DNA of 46,846 nt from CAZOOR01 sp964581505 (GTDB lineage: Bacteria; Bacteroidota; Ignavibacteria; Kapaibacteriales; UBA2268): NCBI GenBank assembly GCA_964581505.1, contig CAZOOR010000009.1, positions 1-46,846 on the forward strand, in the 5' to 3' direction. The notes beneath the pieces were generated by a model. The model was given only the letters and a program-made list of their open reading frames with translations, was not told the origin of the DNA and searched no databases. Position 1 is the stretch's first letter, and each line of letters starts with the position of its first letter. Positions 33,781-42,532 of this stretch are shown here, piece by piece. The translations under genes and the position numbers were made by a program.

Positions 33781-35919
33781 TTGCTCGGTCGCTACCAAAC
33801 ATATATTTTTTTATTCTTTATTTTTATCGGTATAGCAGTTGCCGATAATACGAACGATAGTGAAAAGAGTAATACTCTTTCCGAGCCGTACAACAATACC
33901 AATGATACATTTGATTTAAGACCGGAGTATATTCTTTTTGGTAATTATCACCTAAATTATCACAATGCAAAGTTTTCTTATCTGCCACTTGTTAAGAACT
34001 GTTGTCCGCAATTCGAAAATGGTGAAGGTAAGGGCTATTCCTTTGGTATTAATTATCAATTTCGGACACCTTATCACTTGGATATCGGGTTGGGGTTGGG
34101 TTATTATGTGTGGAATGCCACTATCTCGGCAGATGAAAATAAAATTGTGGAGTTCGACGATAGAAGTGAACAGGGATTGTGCCGCCATATTCTTGATGTA
34201 TCTATCTCGGATATTGGTTTTACTCCGTATTTGAGCTACAATATTATTGATAGATTTAATATATTTGGTGGCGGACATATTGGTTTTATAATTAAATCGG
34301 ACTTCCGTCAATATGAGAAATTGGTTGAACCGATTGATGGCTATTTTGAAGAAACAAATAGTAAAATTCGCAATGATATTTCCGGCTTGATTCCAGATGC
34401 TCAACCCGTATATGCCTCCTTATTCTTGGGTATGCAATATGATATTCGATTAAACGCAAACTCCGATTGGCTACTTGCTCCTACTATTACATATAATTTT
34501 GGCAGAAGTGATATAATCAAATTTTACGACTGGCAGGCAAGCGCCCTGATGTTAGGTTTTCAGCTTAAATATTCGCCCCGTCTTGAAGTACCACACGAAA
34601 TATTCGAGCAAGTTATTAATATTGATACTCTGACTATCATAAATGAGGATATTATTCATAATCAATTCAAGTTCGGAATGGAACAAACAAAAGAATATAT
34701 AGAAACAAAAAACGGAAAGATTATTCACAAAAGCATTATACTCCGCACTGATACTATATTTAAACGTCCTGTTCCTCGCGTACAATTTGATGTAAATGCA
34801 GAGGAAATCGAACTGGAATCTCGGTACATTACACAGGTGTTCCCACTTATTCCGGCTGTATTCTTCCCAAAGAATTCCGCCGACCTGAATATGTACTACA
34901 ATGTTGATACGGATATTAATACTTTTGTTCTTGAAAAAATGAGTATTAATGCTTTGGAATATCAGAAAAATCTGCTGAATATTATCGCTAAGCGAATGCA
35001 GGAAATTCCGAATGCAAAATTATATATCAATGCTTATTGCGATACTCTTTCGGACGGAGTAAATACCAAACTAACAAAAAGCAGGGCGGAAGCAATTGCC
35101 GAATATCTGCATAAGAAATGGCATATTAAACAATCGCAATTAATAATAAGACATAGTCCGACCTGCCATCCGCCGGCACCCACACTCACAAGAAATGATA
35201 GCGGCTTTGCAGACAATAGTCGTGCAGAACTCAGTTCCGATAATCCGAAATTGCTTGCACCGATTAAAAATAAAAGGTATTCGGAACCAATAAAGATTAA
35301 TCCGCCGGTTCTTCGCTTTGTAAATAATGGTTCTACCAAAAAAGGCATTGCCCGCTGGTCAATTGTAATCAGAAAAGGCGACAAGGTGATTTCGCAACAT
35401 AGCGGTAATGGCTTCCCCGATGTAATTAGCGACACATTAACGTACAAGGATTTGACAATGCTCTTTTCTGCCGAACCGCTAAAAGTAGAAATTTCTATGA
35501 TTGATTTCGAGGGACAAATCGGCAAATTCGAGAAAACTATTCCCATCAATGTAAGTAGTGCCGATTATGAAATACAAAGGTTATCGCTCATTTTGTTTAA
35601 TGTTTCAGATGACAAATTGAACAAAACTGCAAAGAATATAATTAAAGATTTTGTACACAATATAGCAGATAAGTCAATCATAAGAGTTAAAGGCTATACC
35701 GACCGGCTCGGCACATTGAAATACAACAGAGAGCTTTCACAAAGACGCGCAGAGAATACGGCGGCATATATTCATAAAATAGTGAGAAACGCAACAATCA
35801 AAAAACCGCTGGGCTATGCTTCATCAGAATTTCCGCCGGGGATTAATTCCTACAAAACACCGATAGAGAGATTTCTCTCCCGAACGGTTTTTATTGAAGT
35901 GTGGAAAAAAATCAAGTAA
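33781..35919 (+). CDS. Outer-membrane protein with beta-barrel-like N-terminus and tandem OmpA domains
   Basis: A 712-residue exported protein. The start is TTG with AAGGA upstream; the signal peptide ends around residue 21 (GIAVA). Residues 40-260 are alternating strands with glycine/aromatic spacing like an outer-membrane barrel (for example YLSYNIIDRFNIFGGGHIGF). Two OmpA-like units follow: one around 385-450 (LYINAYCDTLSD, ending with disrupted LTKSRAEAIAEYL) and one around 610-712 (IIRVKGYTDRLG, LSRTVFIEVW). A linker contains an Ig-like segment. The organisation parallels the PD40 protein at 10372. The TTG start and N-terminus are less certain than the rest. Confidence 0.78.
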   Translation: MLGRYQTYIFLFFIFIGIAVADNTNDSEKSNTLSEPYNNTNDTFDLRPEYILFGNYHLNYHNAKFSYLPLVKNCCPQFENGEGKGYSFGINYQFRTPYHLDIGLGLGYYVWNATISADENKIVEFDDRSEQGLCRHILDVSISDIGFTPYLSYNIIDRFNIFGGGHIGFIIKSDFRQYEKLVEPIDGYFEETNSKIRNDISGLIPDAQPVYASLFLGMQYDIRLNANSDWLLAPTITYNFGRSDIIKFYDWQASALMLGFQLKYSPRLEVPHEIFEQVINIDTLTIINEDIIHNQFKFGMEQTKEYIETKNGKIIHKSIILRTDTIFKRPVPRVQFDVNAEEIELESRYITQVFPLIPAVFFPKNSADLNMYYNVDTDINTFVLEKMSINALEYQKNLLNIIAKRMQEIPNAKLYINAYCDTLSDGVNTKLTKSRAEAIAEYLHKKWHIKQSQLIIRHSPTCHPPAPTLTRNDSGFADNSRAELSSDNPKLLAPIKNKRYSEPIKINPPVLRFVNNGSTKKGIARWSIVIRKGDKVISQHSGNGFPDVISDTLTYKDLTMLFSAEPLKVEISMIDFEGQIGKFEKTIPINVSSADYEIQRLSLILFNVSDDKLNKTAKNIIKDFVHNIADKSIIRVKGYTDRLGTLKYNRELSQRRAENTAAYIHKIVRNATIKKPLGYASSEFPPGINSYKTPIERFLSRTVFIEVWKKIK

Positions 35920-35978
35920 GAAAAAGCAACTTTTTTATTATTATATCGTAAATAGTAACCATATTGTTAAATTTTTTT

Positions 35979-35983
35979 AGGAA
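35979..35983 (+). promoter_or_regulatory. Ribosome binding site fixing the M13 peptidase start
   Basis: AGGAA seven bases before the ATG at 35991; it rules in the lipoprotein signal and rules out the longer frame. Confidence 0.7.
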
Positions 35984-35990
35984 TAAGTTT

Positions 35991-38039
35991 ATGAAATATT
36001 TTTTATTAATTTTCGGAATATCAATTATGCTTATAGCAAGCGCCTGTACAGATAAAAAAGAAGTACAGAAGAAAGAGACGGTAAAAGCCATAGACAAAAA
36101 GAATATGGATTTATCAGTAAAGCCCGGTGATAATTTCTTTCAATATACTAATGGCGGTTGGATAAAGAACAATCCTATACCTCCGGAGTATCCGATGTAT
36201 GCGGCATTTACGCAGCTATACGAAGAAAATCTAAACAAATTGAAAACACTTTTCGAGAATGTATCGAAAAACAAAAATCATAAGAAAGGTAGTGTCGAAC
36301 AACAAATCGGCGATTATTATTATGCCGGTATGAATGAGAAAGAGATTGAAAAACTCGGTTACGAACCTATCGAACCTTGGTTAAAGAAAATTGATGCACT
36401 AAAAACCAATGATGAATTAGTGCCACTAATTGCTGAAATGCACTTGACAGGCTTAAATCCTCTATTTTCATTCTATGCAGGACAGGACGAGAAAAACAGT
36501 ACAATGGTTATTGCCAATTTCTATCAAGGCGGACTCGGACTTGGCAATCGTGATTATTATTTTAATGAAGACAAACGCTCCAAAACAATCCGTGAGGAAT
36601 ATGTCAAACATATTACAAATATGTTCAAGCTGATTGGTTACAATGATGATGATGCACAGATTGCCTCGAAACAAGTGTTTGAATTTGAAACGAAACTTGC
36701 CGAGAAATCACGCACAAACGTTGCACTCCGCGACCCGCAAACAAACTATAATAAAGTCGATTTAGCCGGCTTGGAAAAAGATGCACCCGAGTTTAATTGG
36801 AAAGCATTCTTCGACGGACTTGGCGTAAGCAAGACAGATGAAATCAATGTAGGGCAGCCGGAGTTCTTTGCAAGAGCCGCTTCGCTTATTAAATCACAAT
36901 CTCTTGATACTTGGAAAACTTATTTCAAATGGAATTTGCTACGCGGTGCTTCCAACTATTTAAGTTCCGATTTTGTAAACGAACATTTCCATTTCTACGG
37001 TACAGTGCTTTCGGGAAGTGAAAAACTTCAGGACAGATGGAAAAGAGTCCTGAACCAAACAAGCGGCGACTTGGGTGAAGCAGTCGGACAGCTTTATGTA
37101 AAAGAATATTTTCCGCCCGAAGCAAAAAGCCGTATGCTGGAACTTGTAGGCAATTTGAAGAAAGCCCTCGGTATGCGTATTGAAAATCTTGATTGGATGA
37201 GCGACAAAACCAAGAAAGAAGCTTTGGACAAACTAAACAGAATGAATGTCAAAATCGGTTATCCCGATGAATGGATTGATTATTCGTCTGTTGAAATATC
37301 ACGTGATAATTATTTCCAAAATACGATAAATGCCGGCAAATTCAATGTCCGCCGCCAATTGGATAAAATCGGGAAAGTACCTGACCGCAAGGAATGGCAC
37401 ATGACACCGCAAACAGTGAATGCCTATTACAATCCAAATATGAATGAAATAGTATTCCCTGCCGCTATTTTGCAACCGCCTTTCTTCAATATTGATGCTG
37501 ATGATGCCGTTAATTACGGTGCTATCGGTACGGTAATCGGACATGAGATGACGCACGGATTTGATGACCAAGGCAGGCAGTACGACAAGGAAGGGAACTT
37601 ACGCGATTGGTGGCAACCTGAAGATGCCGAGAAATTTACTCAAAAAGTACAGCGTTTAGTTGAGCAGTATAGTCAATTTGTTGCAATTGATACTTTCAAG
37701 GTAAACGGCAATCTGACACTTGGCGAAAATATTGCCGATTTCGGTGGAATCACGGTATCGCACCAAGCATGGCTATTGGCAAATGGCGGGAAAGTATCGC
37801 AAGATAAAAGTGACGGTTTCACCCCCGAACAACGTTTCTATATTGGCTACGCACAGGTTTGGAGGAACAATATCAGACCCGAAGAATTAATGAGACGTTT
37901 ACGTGATGATGTGCACTCACCGGGCAAATTCAGAGTTCTCGGAGTTCTGCAGAACGTACCAGAATTCTACAAAGCGTTTGATGTGAAGCCTGATAGCAAA
38001 ATGTATTTACCACCGGAACAAAGAGCAACAATTTGGTAA
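35991..38039 (+). CDS. M13-family zinc metallopeptidase, lipoprotein (neprilysin/PepO-like)
   Basis: A 682-residue lipoprotein. The ATG at 35991 has AGGAA 7 bases upstream and gives a lipobox IASAC (cysteine about residue 18); a longer frame of nine codons lacks such support. Zinc ligands are H518 and H522 in HEMTH and E579 in GENIADFGG; the substrate-binding YYNPNMNEIVFPA is present. M13 enzymes cleave oligopeptides, and secreted bacterial members such as PepO act outside the cell. It is the second gene after the tandem-OmpA gene (71 bases apart), followed by a terminator. Confidence 0.94.
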   Translation: MKYFLLIFGISIMLIASACTDKKEVQKKETVKAIDKKNMDLSVKPGDNFFQYTNGGWIKNNPIPPEYPMYAAFTQLYEENLNKLKTLFENVSKNKNHKKGSVEQQIGDYYYAGMNEKEIEKLGYEPIEPWLKKIDALKTNDELVPLIAEMHLTGLNPLFSFYAGQDEKNSTMVIANFYQGGLGLGNRDYYFNEDKRSKTIREEYVKHITNMFKLIGYNDDDAQIASKQVFEFETKLAEKSRTNVALRDPQTNYNKVDLAGLEKDAPEFNWKAFFDGLGVSKTDEINVGQPEFFARAASLIKSQSLDTWKTYFKWNLLRGASNYLSSDFVNEHFHFYGTVLSGSEKLQDRWKRVLNQTSGDLGEAVGQLYVKEYFPPEAKSRMLELVGNLKKALGMRIENLDWMSDKTKKEALDKLNRMNVKIGYPDEWIDYSSVEISRDNYFQNTINAGKFNVRRQLDKIGKVPDRKEWHMTPQTVNAYYNPNMNEIVFPAAILQPPFFNIDADDAVNYGAIGTVIGHEMTHGFDDQGRQYDKEGNLRDWWQPEDAEKFTQKVQRLVEQYSQFVAIDTFKVNGNLTLGENIADFGGITVSHQAWLLANGGKVSQDKSDGFTPEQRFYIGYAQVWRNNIRPEELMRRLRDDVHSPGKFRVLGVLQNVPEFYKAFDVKPDSKMYLPPEQRATIW

Positions 38040-38056
38040 AATTGTAATCGAACAAC

Positions 38057-38092
38057 AAAAAGACTGCTTCATAAAGAGGCAGTCTTTTTTTT
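38057..38092 (+). terminator. Terminator after the M13 peptidase
   Basis: AGACTGCTTC pairs with GAGGCAGTCT (one G-T) around a five-base loop, followed by an eight-T run. It separates the peptidase gene from the ATPase/RloB unit. Confidence 0.92.
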
Positions 38093-38196
38093 AGATAATT
38101 TCTAATATTTTATAAATAATAATAAAAATATGATAATTTTTACTTATTTTTGTGTTCACAAGGTGATAATTTCACTTAACAACGAAAGACGATATT

Positions 38197-39522
38197 ATGC
38201 TTTTATCATTTAGAGTAGAAAATTTCAAATCATTTTATAAGCAAACCGAGCTATTGCTTACTCCGGGTTCACCCCGCAAACATAAAGAACATATCGTTAA
38301 AGGTAAAAGTAATTATAAAGATTTCGATTTATTAAAACTCGGCTTAATATACGGAGCTAATGCCTCAGGCAAAAGCAATCTGGTAGATGCAATAAATTTT
38401 GCAAAATCAATAATAAATGATGTTTTATCAATTAATGATGATTTTGTTATTCCGACATTTAAACTTGACAAAGAATCGCATAAAAAACCGGTATTATTTG
38501 AATTTGTAATTAAAAGTAACGATGTATTTTATAAATACGGGTTTAGCATTTATCATAATATAATTGAGAGTGAATGGCTGTATATAGTTAATAAGAGAAC
38601 AAATGATAAAAAGATTTTTACCAGAGAAAGTGGCAGATTTGACGTTTCTTTCTTAAAAGAAAATGCCACTGACGGCAAGTTTGTGGAATTTTTAGCTATC
38701 GGCTGTCCGAAGAATAAATTATTTTTAACTGAATTTTTTATTAGAAATCTTGATAATACTCATATTAAACGCGTATTTCACTGGTTTAAAAATATACTTA
38801 CCGTGATTTATCCAGACTCTATATACCCGATTCAATTAGAGTTGAAACGAGATGAATTCAAAAAAAAGTTTATGAGTATATTAAATCTTTTCGATACGGG
38901 AATTAAAACAATTGATTATAAGCAAATTGAAGAAGAAAAATATACGGACGAAAAATCGGATAGAGTAAAAATAAAATTACTTGATAAGAACAGAACTTCG
39001 AGAAAATTAATTGAAAAGATTATAATTACTGAAGATGAACATAGTAACAAGATCGCCGAAAAGTTGATAACAAGAAAAGAATCGCTTAATAGCGAGGATA
39101 TTGAGTTTGAATTTAATGAGGAGTCGGACGGCACGCAGCGATTATTTGATTTAATCCCTGCTTTGATATTATCCAACTTAACTGAAAAAGTATTTGTAAT
39201 AGATGAAATTGAACGGAGTTTACATCCGGCATTGACTTCATTGTTCATCGAATTATTTATTAAATTCAGTAAATCGTCTCAGCTAATTTTAACTACACAC
39301 GAACTTAATTTATTAGACTTGGATTTTTTAAGGCGTGATGAAATTTGGTTTATGGAAAAGGATAAAATCGGAAGTTCGCAATTATATTCATTAGAAGAAT
39401 TCAAGCCAAGATTTGATAAGGATATTAAGAAATCGTATCTATTAGGTCGATTCGGCGGCATACCGTTTAGACATAATGTAGAATTTTATAATGATTTGTT
39501 AGAAAATACCGAGAATGACTGA
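38197..39522 (+). CDS. AAA-type ATPase, RloA/AbiL-like (AAA_15/AAA_21)
   Basis: A 441-residue SMC/ABC-like ATPase, probably the ATPase arm of a two-gene defence system. Walker A is GANASGKS (residues 53-60); Walker B is VFVIDEIERSLHP (D336, E337); the H-loop is in LILTTHE. The N-terminus (LLSFRVENFKSF) and the inserted helical middle are typical of OLD/AbiL-like ATPases. It overlaps the downstream RloB-like gene by 8 bases. Terminators upstream (38057) and downstream (41042) isolate the transcript. The start ATG has only a weak AAAG upstream. Activity is inferred from family. Confidence 0.85.
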   Translation: MLLSFRVENFKSFYKQTELLLTPGSPRKHKEHIVKGKSNYKDFDLLKLGLIYGANASGKSNLVDAINFAKSIINDVLSINDDFVIPTFKLDKESHKKPVLFEFVIKSNDVFYKYGFSIYHNIIESEWLYIVNKRTNDKKIFTRESGRFDVSFLKENATDGKFVEFLAIGCPKNKLFLTEFFIRNLDNTHIKRVFHWFKNILTVIYPDSIYPIQLELKRDEFKKKFMSILNLFDTGIKTIDYKQIEEEKYTDEKSDRVKIKLLDKNRTSRKLIEKIIITEDEHSNKIAEKLITRKESLNSEDIEFEFNEESDGTQRLFDLIPALILSNLTEKVFVIDEIERSLHPALTSLFIELFIKFSKSSQLILTTHELNLLDLDFLRRDEIWFMEKDKIGSSQLYSLEEFKPRFDKDIKKSYLLGRFGGIPFRHNVEFYNDLLENTEND

Positions 39523-40171
39523 TATGCAAGGAAGTAAATATGCCCGAAAAAGTAAAGTCAGAGAACCCAAACTTTTTGTTATTGCCACAGAAGGCGAAAA
39601 AACCGAAGCAATATATTTTGAAGCATTAAAAGAAAAATTGCGAAATAACAGAATGCAAATTCTTATTCTACAAACAAAAGACGGAAAAAGCTCACCCCGT
39701 GACGTTTTTGAAAGATTGTCCAAGATAAAGAAAAATGATACTATTGATGCCGATTACGATGAATTGTGGATGGTCTGTGATATTGACTATTGGCAACCAA
39801 AAATGTTAAAAGAAATATTTAGGGAATGCAAGAAAAAAAATATCAATACAGCTTTTTCTAATCCAAAATTTGAACTTTGGTTATTATTACATTTCATTGA
39901 TGTAAATAATTATAATCAACATAAACAAATGCAATTAATGAAGAAAAATCAGTTGGAATTAGCTTTGAAAAAATATCTTGTGGGATATGATCATTCGAGA
40001 TATTCTACCATAAAATTGATGGAAAACGTTGATGCCGCAATTGAAAATGCAAGATTATCGGACAAACACCCCAACAAGGACTGGCCCGAAAATTTGGAAA
40101 CCAAAGTGTATAGATTACTTCTCTCGTTAAATGATTTCAACGTAAATTACATTCCGAATATAAAAATATAA
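39515..40171 (+). CDS. RloB-like TOPRIM protein
   Basis: A 218-residue protein of the RloB family. TOPRIM features are visible: E26 in IATEGEKTEA, and D89/D91 in WMVCDIDYW, followed by FSNPKFELWLLLHF and a helical C-terminus. Such residues bind Mg2+ in TOPRIM nucleases, so a nucleic-acid-cleaving effector role is expected. An 8-base overlap with the ATPase gene indicates translational coupling. The combination is the RloAB or AbiLi/AbiLii pattern, and resembles PARIS in design (AAA ATPase plus TOPRIM effector). The ATG at 39515 is used; a second ATG is at 39524. Confidence 0.86.
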   Translation: MTDMQGSKYARKSKVREPKLFVIATEGEKTEAIYFEALKEKLRNNRMQILILQTKDGKSSPRDVFERLSKIKKNDTIDADYDELWMVCDIDYWQPKMLKEIFRECKKKNINTAFSNPKFELWLLLHFIDVNNYNQHKQMQLMKKNQLELALKKYLVGYDHSRYSTIKLMENVDAAIENARLSDKHPNKDWPENLETKVYRLLLSLNDFNVNYIPNIKI

Positions 40172-40198
40172 ATAGACACTATTCCGTTTTTGCATTCG

Positions 40199-41038
40199 AT
40201 GGCGGCAATAAAAAGAAATAAAAAGAAACCATTACGAAAAGAGCGGAAATTCCCTCAGTTTCCCTCTATGCTTAAAGCTAATCTTGAAAAATTTTTTGAT
40301 ACACTGGAAGGCATTGATAATAAAGATAGAATAGCAATCTTTGAATTGAACAATACGCTCTTACTCGGTAGTATAACCGATGCCGCTGTTGCCTATTTAC
40401 TTGAAAATGAGATTGATATAAATTTCAAATGGAGCAAATATCAAGAACGGCTTACTAACGGTAAGGAGCAAACCGCATATATCAAAGCATCGCAAGCATT
40501 CGCTGGAATGGAGATTGGTTGCGTTAAGCGTTTTGCAGATGTGGTACTGAATATGAAGGATGATAATATTACATTTTTTGAAGATGATACCGTATATAAA
40601 GTGGCTGTACCACGCATTAATCCTCATTTCAAATTAATAGTAAATTTGCTGAAAGAACAGGGATTTAAAATTTATGTAGTGTCAATGAGTAATCAGTATT
40701 TGGTGGAGACTGTGGCGGCACGCCTTGCAATACCTGCAAAACACTGTTTGGGTATAAAGCATAAGATGACAAAATTTGATGATATTGAAGTACTTTCGAC
40801 AGATATTCTCGAACCGATTCACTTTTCAAACGATACAATACAAATTTACAAACAACAAATAGCCGAAAATCTTCCTTTATTCTTTGCCGGCAGTTCCGAT
40901 ACCGCCCTTGCACTCATTGAACCGGGCGCAAGCAAGGGGTTTATTCTGTGGACAGGCAACAAAGAACTTGGAGATAGTTTGAGTGAACAAATAAATGTGA
41001 GTTATTTTATAAATTACCGTTCACTCTTTAAGCATTAA
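40199..41038 (+). CDS. HAD-fold protein with degenerate catalytic motifs
   Basis: A 279-residue cytoplasmic protein with a basic N-terminus (AIKRNKKKPLRKERK). It reads as a HAD phosphatase of the SerB/HAD-IB type: IAIFELNNTLLLG (residues 45-57) where the family has DxDxT, VVSMSNQYLVE for motif II, KHKMTKFDD and FFAGSSDTALAL for motif IV. Both motif I aspartates are replaced (E49, N51) and the GDS of motif IV reads GSS, so hydrolysis is doubtful. It begins 27 bases after the RloB-like gene and shares its terminator-bounded unit. The ATG at 40199 is preferred over an upstream TTG (40190); neither has a good ribosome site. Confidence 0.8.
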   Translation: MAAIKRNKKKPLRKERKFPQFPSMLKANLEKFFDTLEGIDNKDRIAIFELNNTLLLGSITDAAVAYLLENEIDINFKWSKYQERLTNGKEQTAYIKASQAFAGMEIGCVKRFADVVLNMKDDNITFFEDDTVYKVAVPRINPHFKLIVNLLKEQGFKIYVVSMSNQYLVETVAARLAIPAKHCLGIKHKMTKFDDIEVLSTDILEPIHFSNDTIQIYKQQIAENLPLFFAGSSDTALALIEPGASKGFILWTGNKELGDSLSEQINVSYFINYRSLFKH

Positions 41039-41041
41039 CAC

Positions 41042-41072
41042 AAAAAAAGGCTGTCATTTGAGACAGCCTTTA
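41042..41072. terminator. Bidirectional terminator between HAD-fold gene and purD
   Basis: AAAGGCTGTC pairs perfectly with GACAGCCTTT around a six-base loop, with an A-run left and T's right. It serves both the defence-like unit and convergent purD. Confidence 0.9.
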
Positions 41073-41100
41073 AATTGCTTTCATACAACAAATATGAATA

Positions 41101-42369
41101 TCACAATCCCTTAGTAGCAATATCTTTACGATAGAATTTATTTTCAAAATTAATTTTATCAACCGCCTTATACGACAAATCACGAGCTTGCTTCAGATTA
41201 TCGGCAACGGCACAAACACCCAGTACTCTTCCGCCGGCGGATTTAAGCAAATCATCTTCCCATTTTGTCCCCGCATGGAAAACAATTGCTCCTTCATTTT
41301 CCGCTTCTTCGATGCCGCTAATTTCAAATCCAGACTTGTATGATGCCGGATAACCTTCGGAAGTCAAAACAACACAACAGGCGGCTCCGTTTGCCACGTT
41401 ATTAATAACCGATGGAGCCAGACTGCCGCGAGCGGCAGAAAAAATAAGTCTTAAAAAGTCGCCGTCAAATATCGGCAGAACAACCTGCGTCTCAGGGTCG
41501 CCGAAACGCACATTGAATTCAACTACTTTCGGTTCGTTATTATCAATCATAAGTCCGGCATAGAGACAACCTATAAATGAAGTACCTTCTTTACGCATAT
41601 TGTCAATCACAGGTTTAATAATTTTTTCTTTCACTTTTTCGAGAACCGTTTCATTTACTATTGGAGCAGGAGCATAGGCACCCATTCCGCCCGTATTGGG
41701 TCCTTCATCATTGTCAAAAGCCCGTTTATGGTCTTGGGAGGGTGCCAGAGTAATAAAATCCTTTCCGTCAGAGACAGCAAGAATCGACGCCTCTTCGCCT
41801 TGTAAGAATTCTTCAATCACAATAGTATCACCGGCACTTTTGAATTTTCCGCCAAACATACTTTTTACCGTTTTAGATGCTTCATCATAATTATCAACAA
41901 TAATGACACCTTTTCCGGCGGCAAGTCCATTGGCCTTAATCACAAGCGGATAAGCGGCTGACTTCAAATAGTCCAATGCTTCACTTTCCTGAGCGGTAGT
42001 AAATTTTACATAAGCCGCCGTAGGAATATTATATTTATTCATAAAATCCTTTGCAAATGCTTTAGATGATTCCAACAATGCGGCGGCTTTTGAAGGTCCA
42101 AAAACATTAATACCTTTTTCTCGCAAAAAATCAGCTAAACCATCAGCCAAAGGTTGTTCGGAACCAATTACGACAAGGTCAATTTCCTTAACTTTGCACC
42201 TGTCCGAAATTAAATAAAAGTTATCTAACCCGCAATCAAATGGTTTGGCGAACTTCCTGATACCAGGATTACCGGGTAAGCAATAGAACTTATCCAACAT
42301 CTCTGATTTGGAGATAGTATGCGCAAGGGCATGCTCCCTGCCTCCGCTTCCGATTAACAATACATTCAT
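41101..42369 (-). CDS. purD: Phosphoribosylamine--glycine ligase
   Basis: Second step of purine synthesis; ATP-grasp enzyme. Seen are LLIGSGGREHALAH (residues 4-17), PLVIKANGLAAGKGVII, EEFLQGEEAS, the QDHKRAFDNDEGPNTGGMGAY signature and EFNVRFGDPETQ. At 422 residues it is the monofunctional length. AAGGA lies upstream of the ATG. No other purine genes are adjacent, so it is a stand-alone gene, with a 163-base region shared with the divergent adhesin. Confidence 0.96.
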   Translation of the reverse strand: MNVLLIGSGGREHALAHTISKSEMLDKFYCLPGNPGIRKFAKPFDCGLDNFYLISDRCKVKEIDLVVIGSEQPLADGLADFLREKGINVFGPSKAAALLESSKAFAKDFMNKYNIPTAAYVKFTTAQESEALDYLKSAAYPLVIKANGLAAGKGVIIVDNYDEASKTVKSMFGGKFKSAGDTIVIEEFLQGEEASILAVSDGKDFITLAPSQDHKRAFDNDEGPNTGGMGAYAPAPIVNETVLEKVKEKIIKPVIDNMRKEGTSFIGCLYAGLMIDNNEPKVVEFNVRFGDPETQVVLPIFDGDFLRLIFSAARGSLAPSVINNVANGAACCVVLTSEGYPASYKSGFEISGIEEAENEGAIVFHAGTKWEDDLLKSAGGRVLGVCAVADNLKQARDLSYKAVDKINFENKFYRKDIATKGL

Positions 42370-42532
42370 ATTTTATCCTTTCAATGTCAATTTATGTCGC
42401 AAACTATCGTATATTCAATTTATTAAAATTTGCGATATTTATATATAACGATTAAAAAGATAATATTATGTTTGAAAAACAAAAAAATTTATTAGATTTG
42501 CTAATTCATAAAGTTAAAATTTGGTGTTAATT

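Noticed and set aside
38150..38180. GTGA-TAATT-TCAC small inverted repeat upstream of the RloA-like ATPase
   Set aside because: Four-base arms are too short to support an operator call in this composition.
42397..42435. Inverted repeat TCGCAAA / TTTGCGA between purD and the adhesin gene
   Set aside because: Arms of 7 bases separated by 25 bases in AT-rich DNA; too weak to call an operator without further copies, although location near purD made it tempting.
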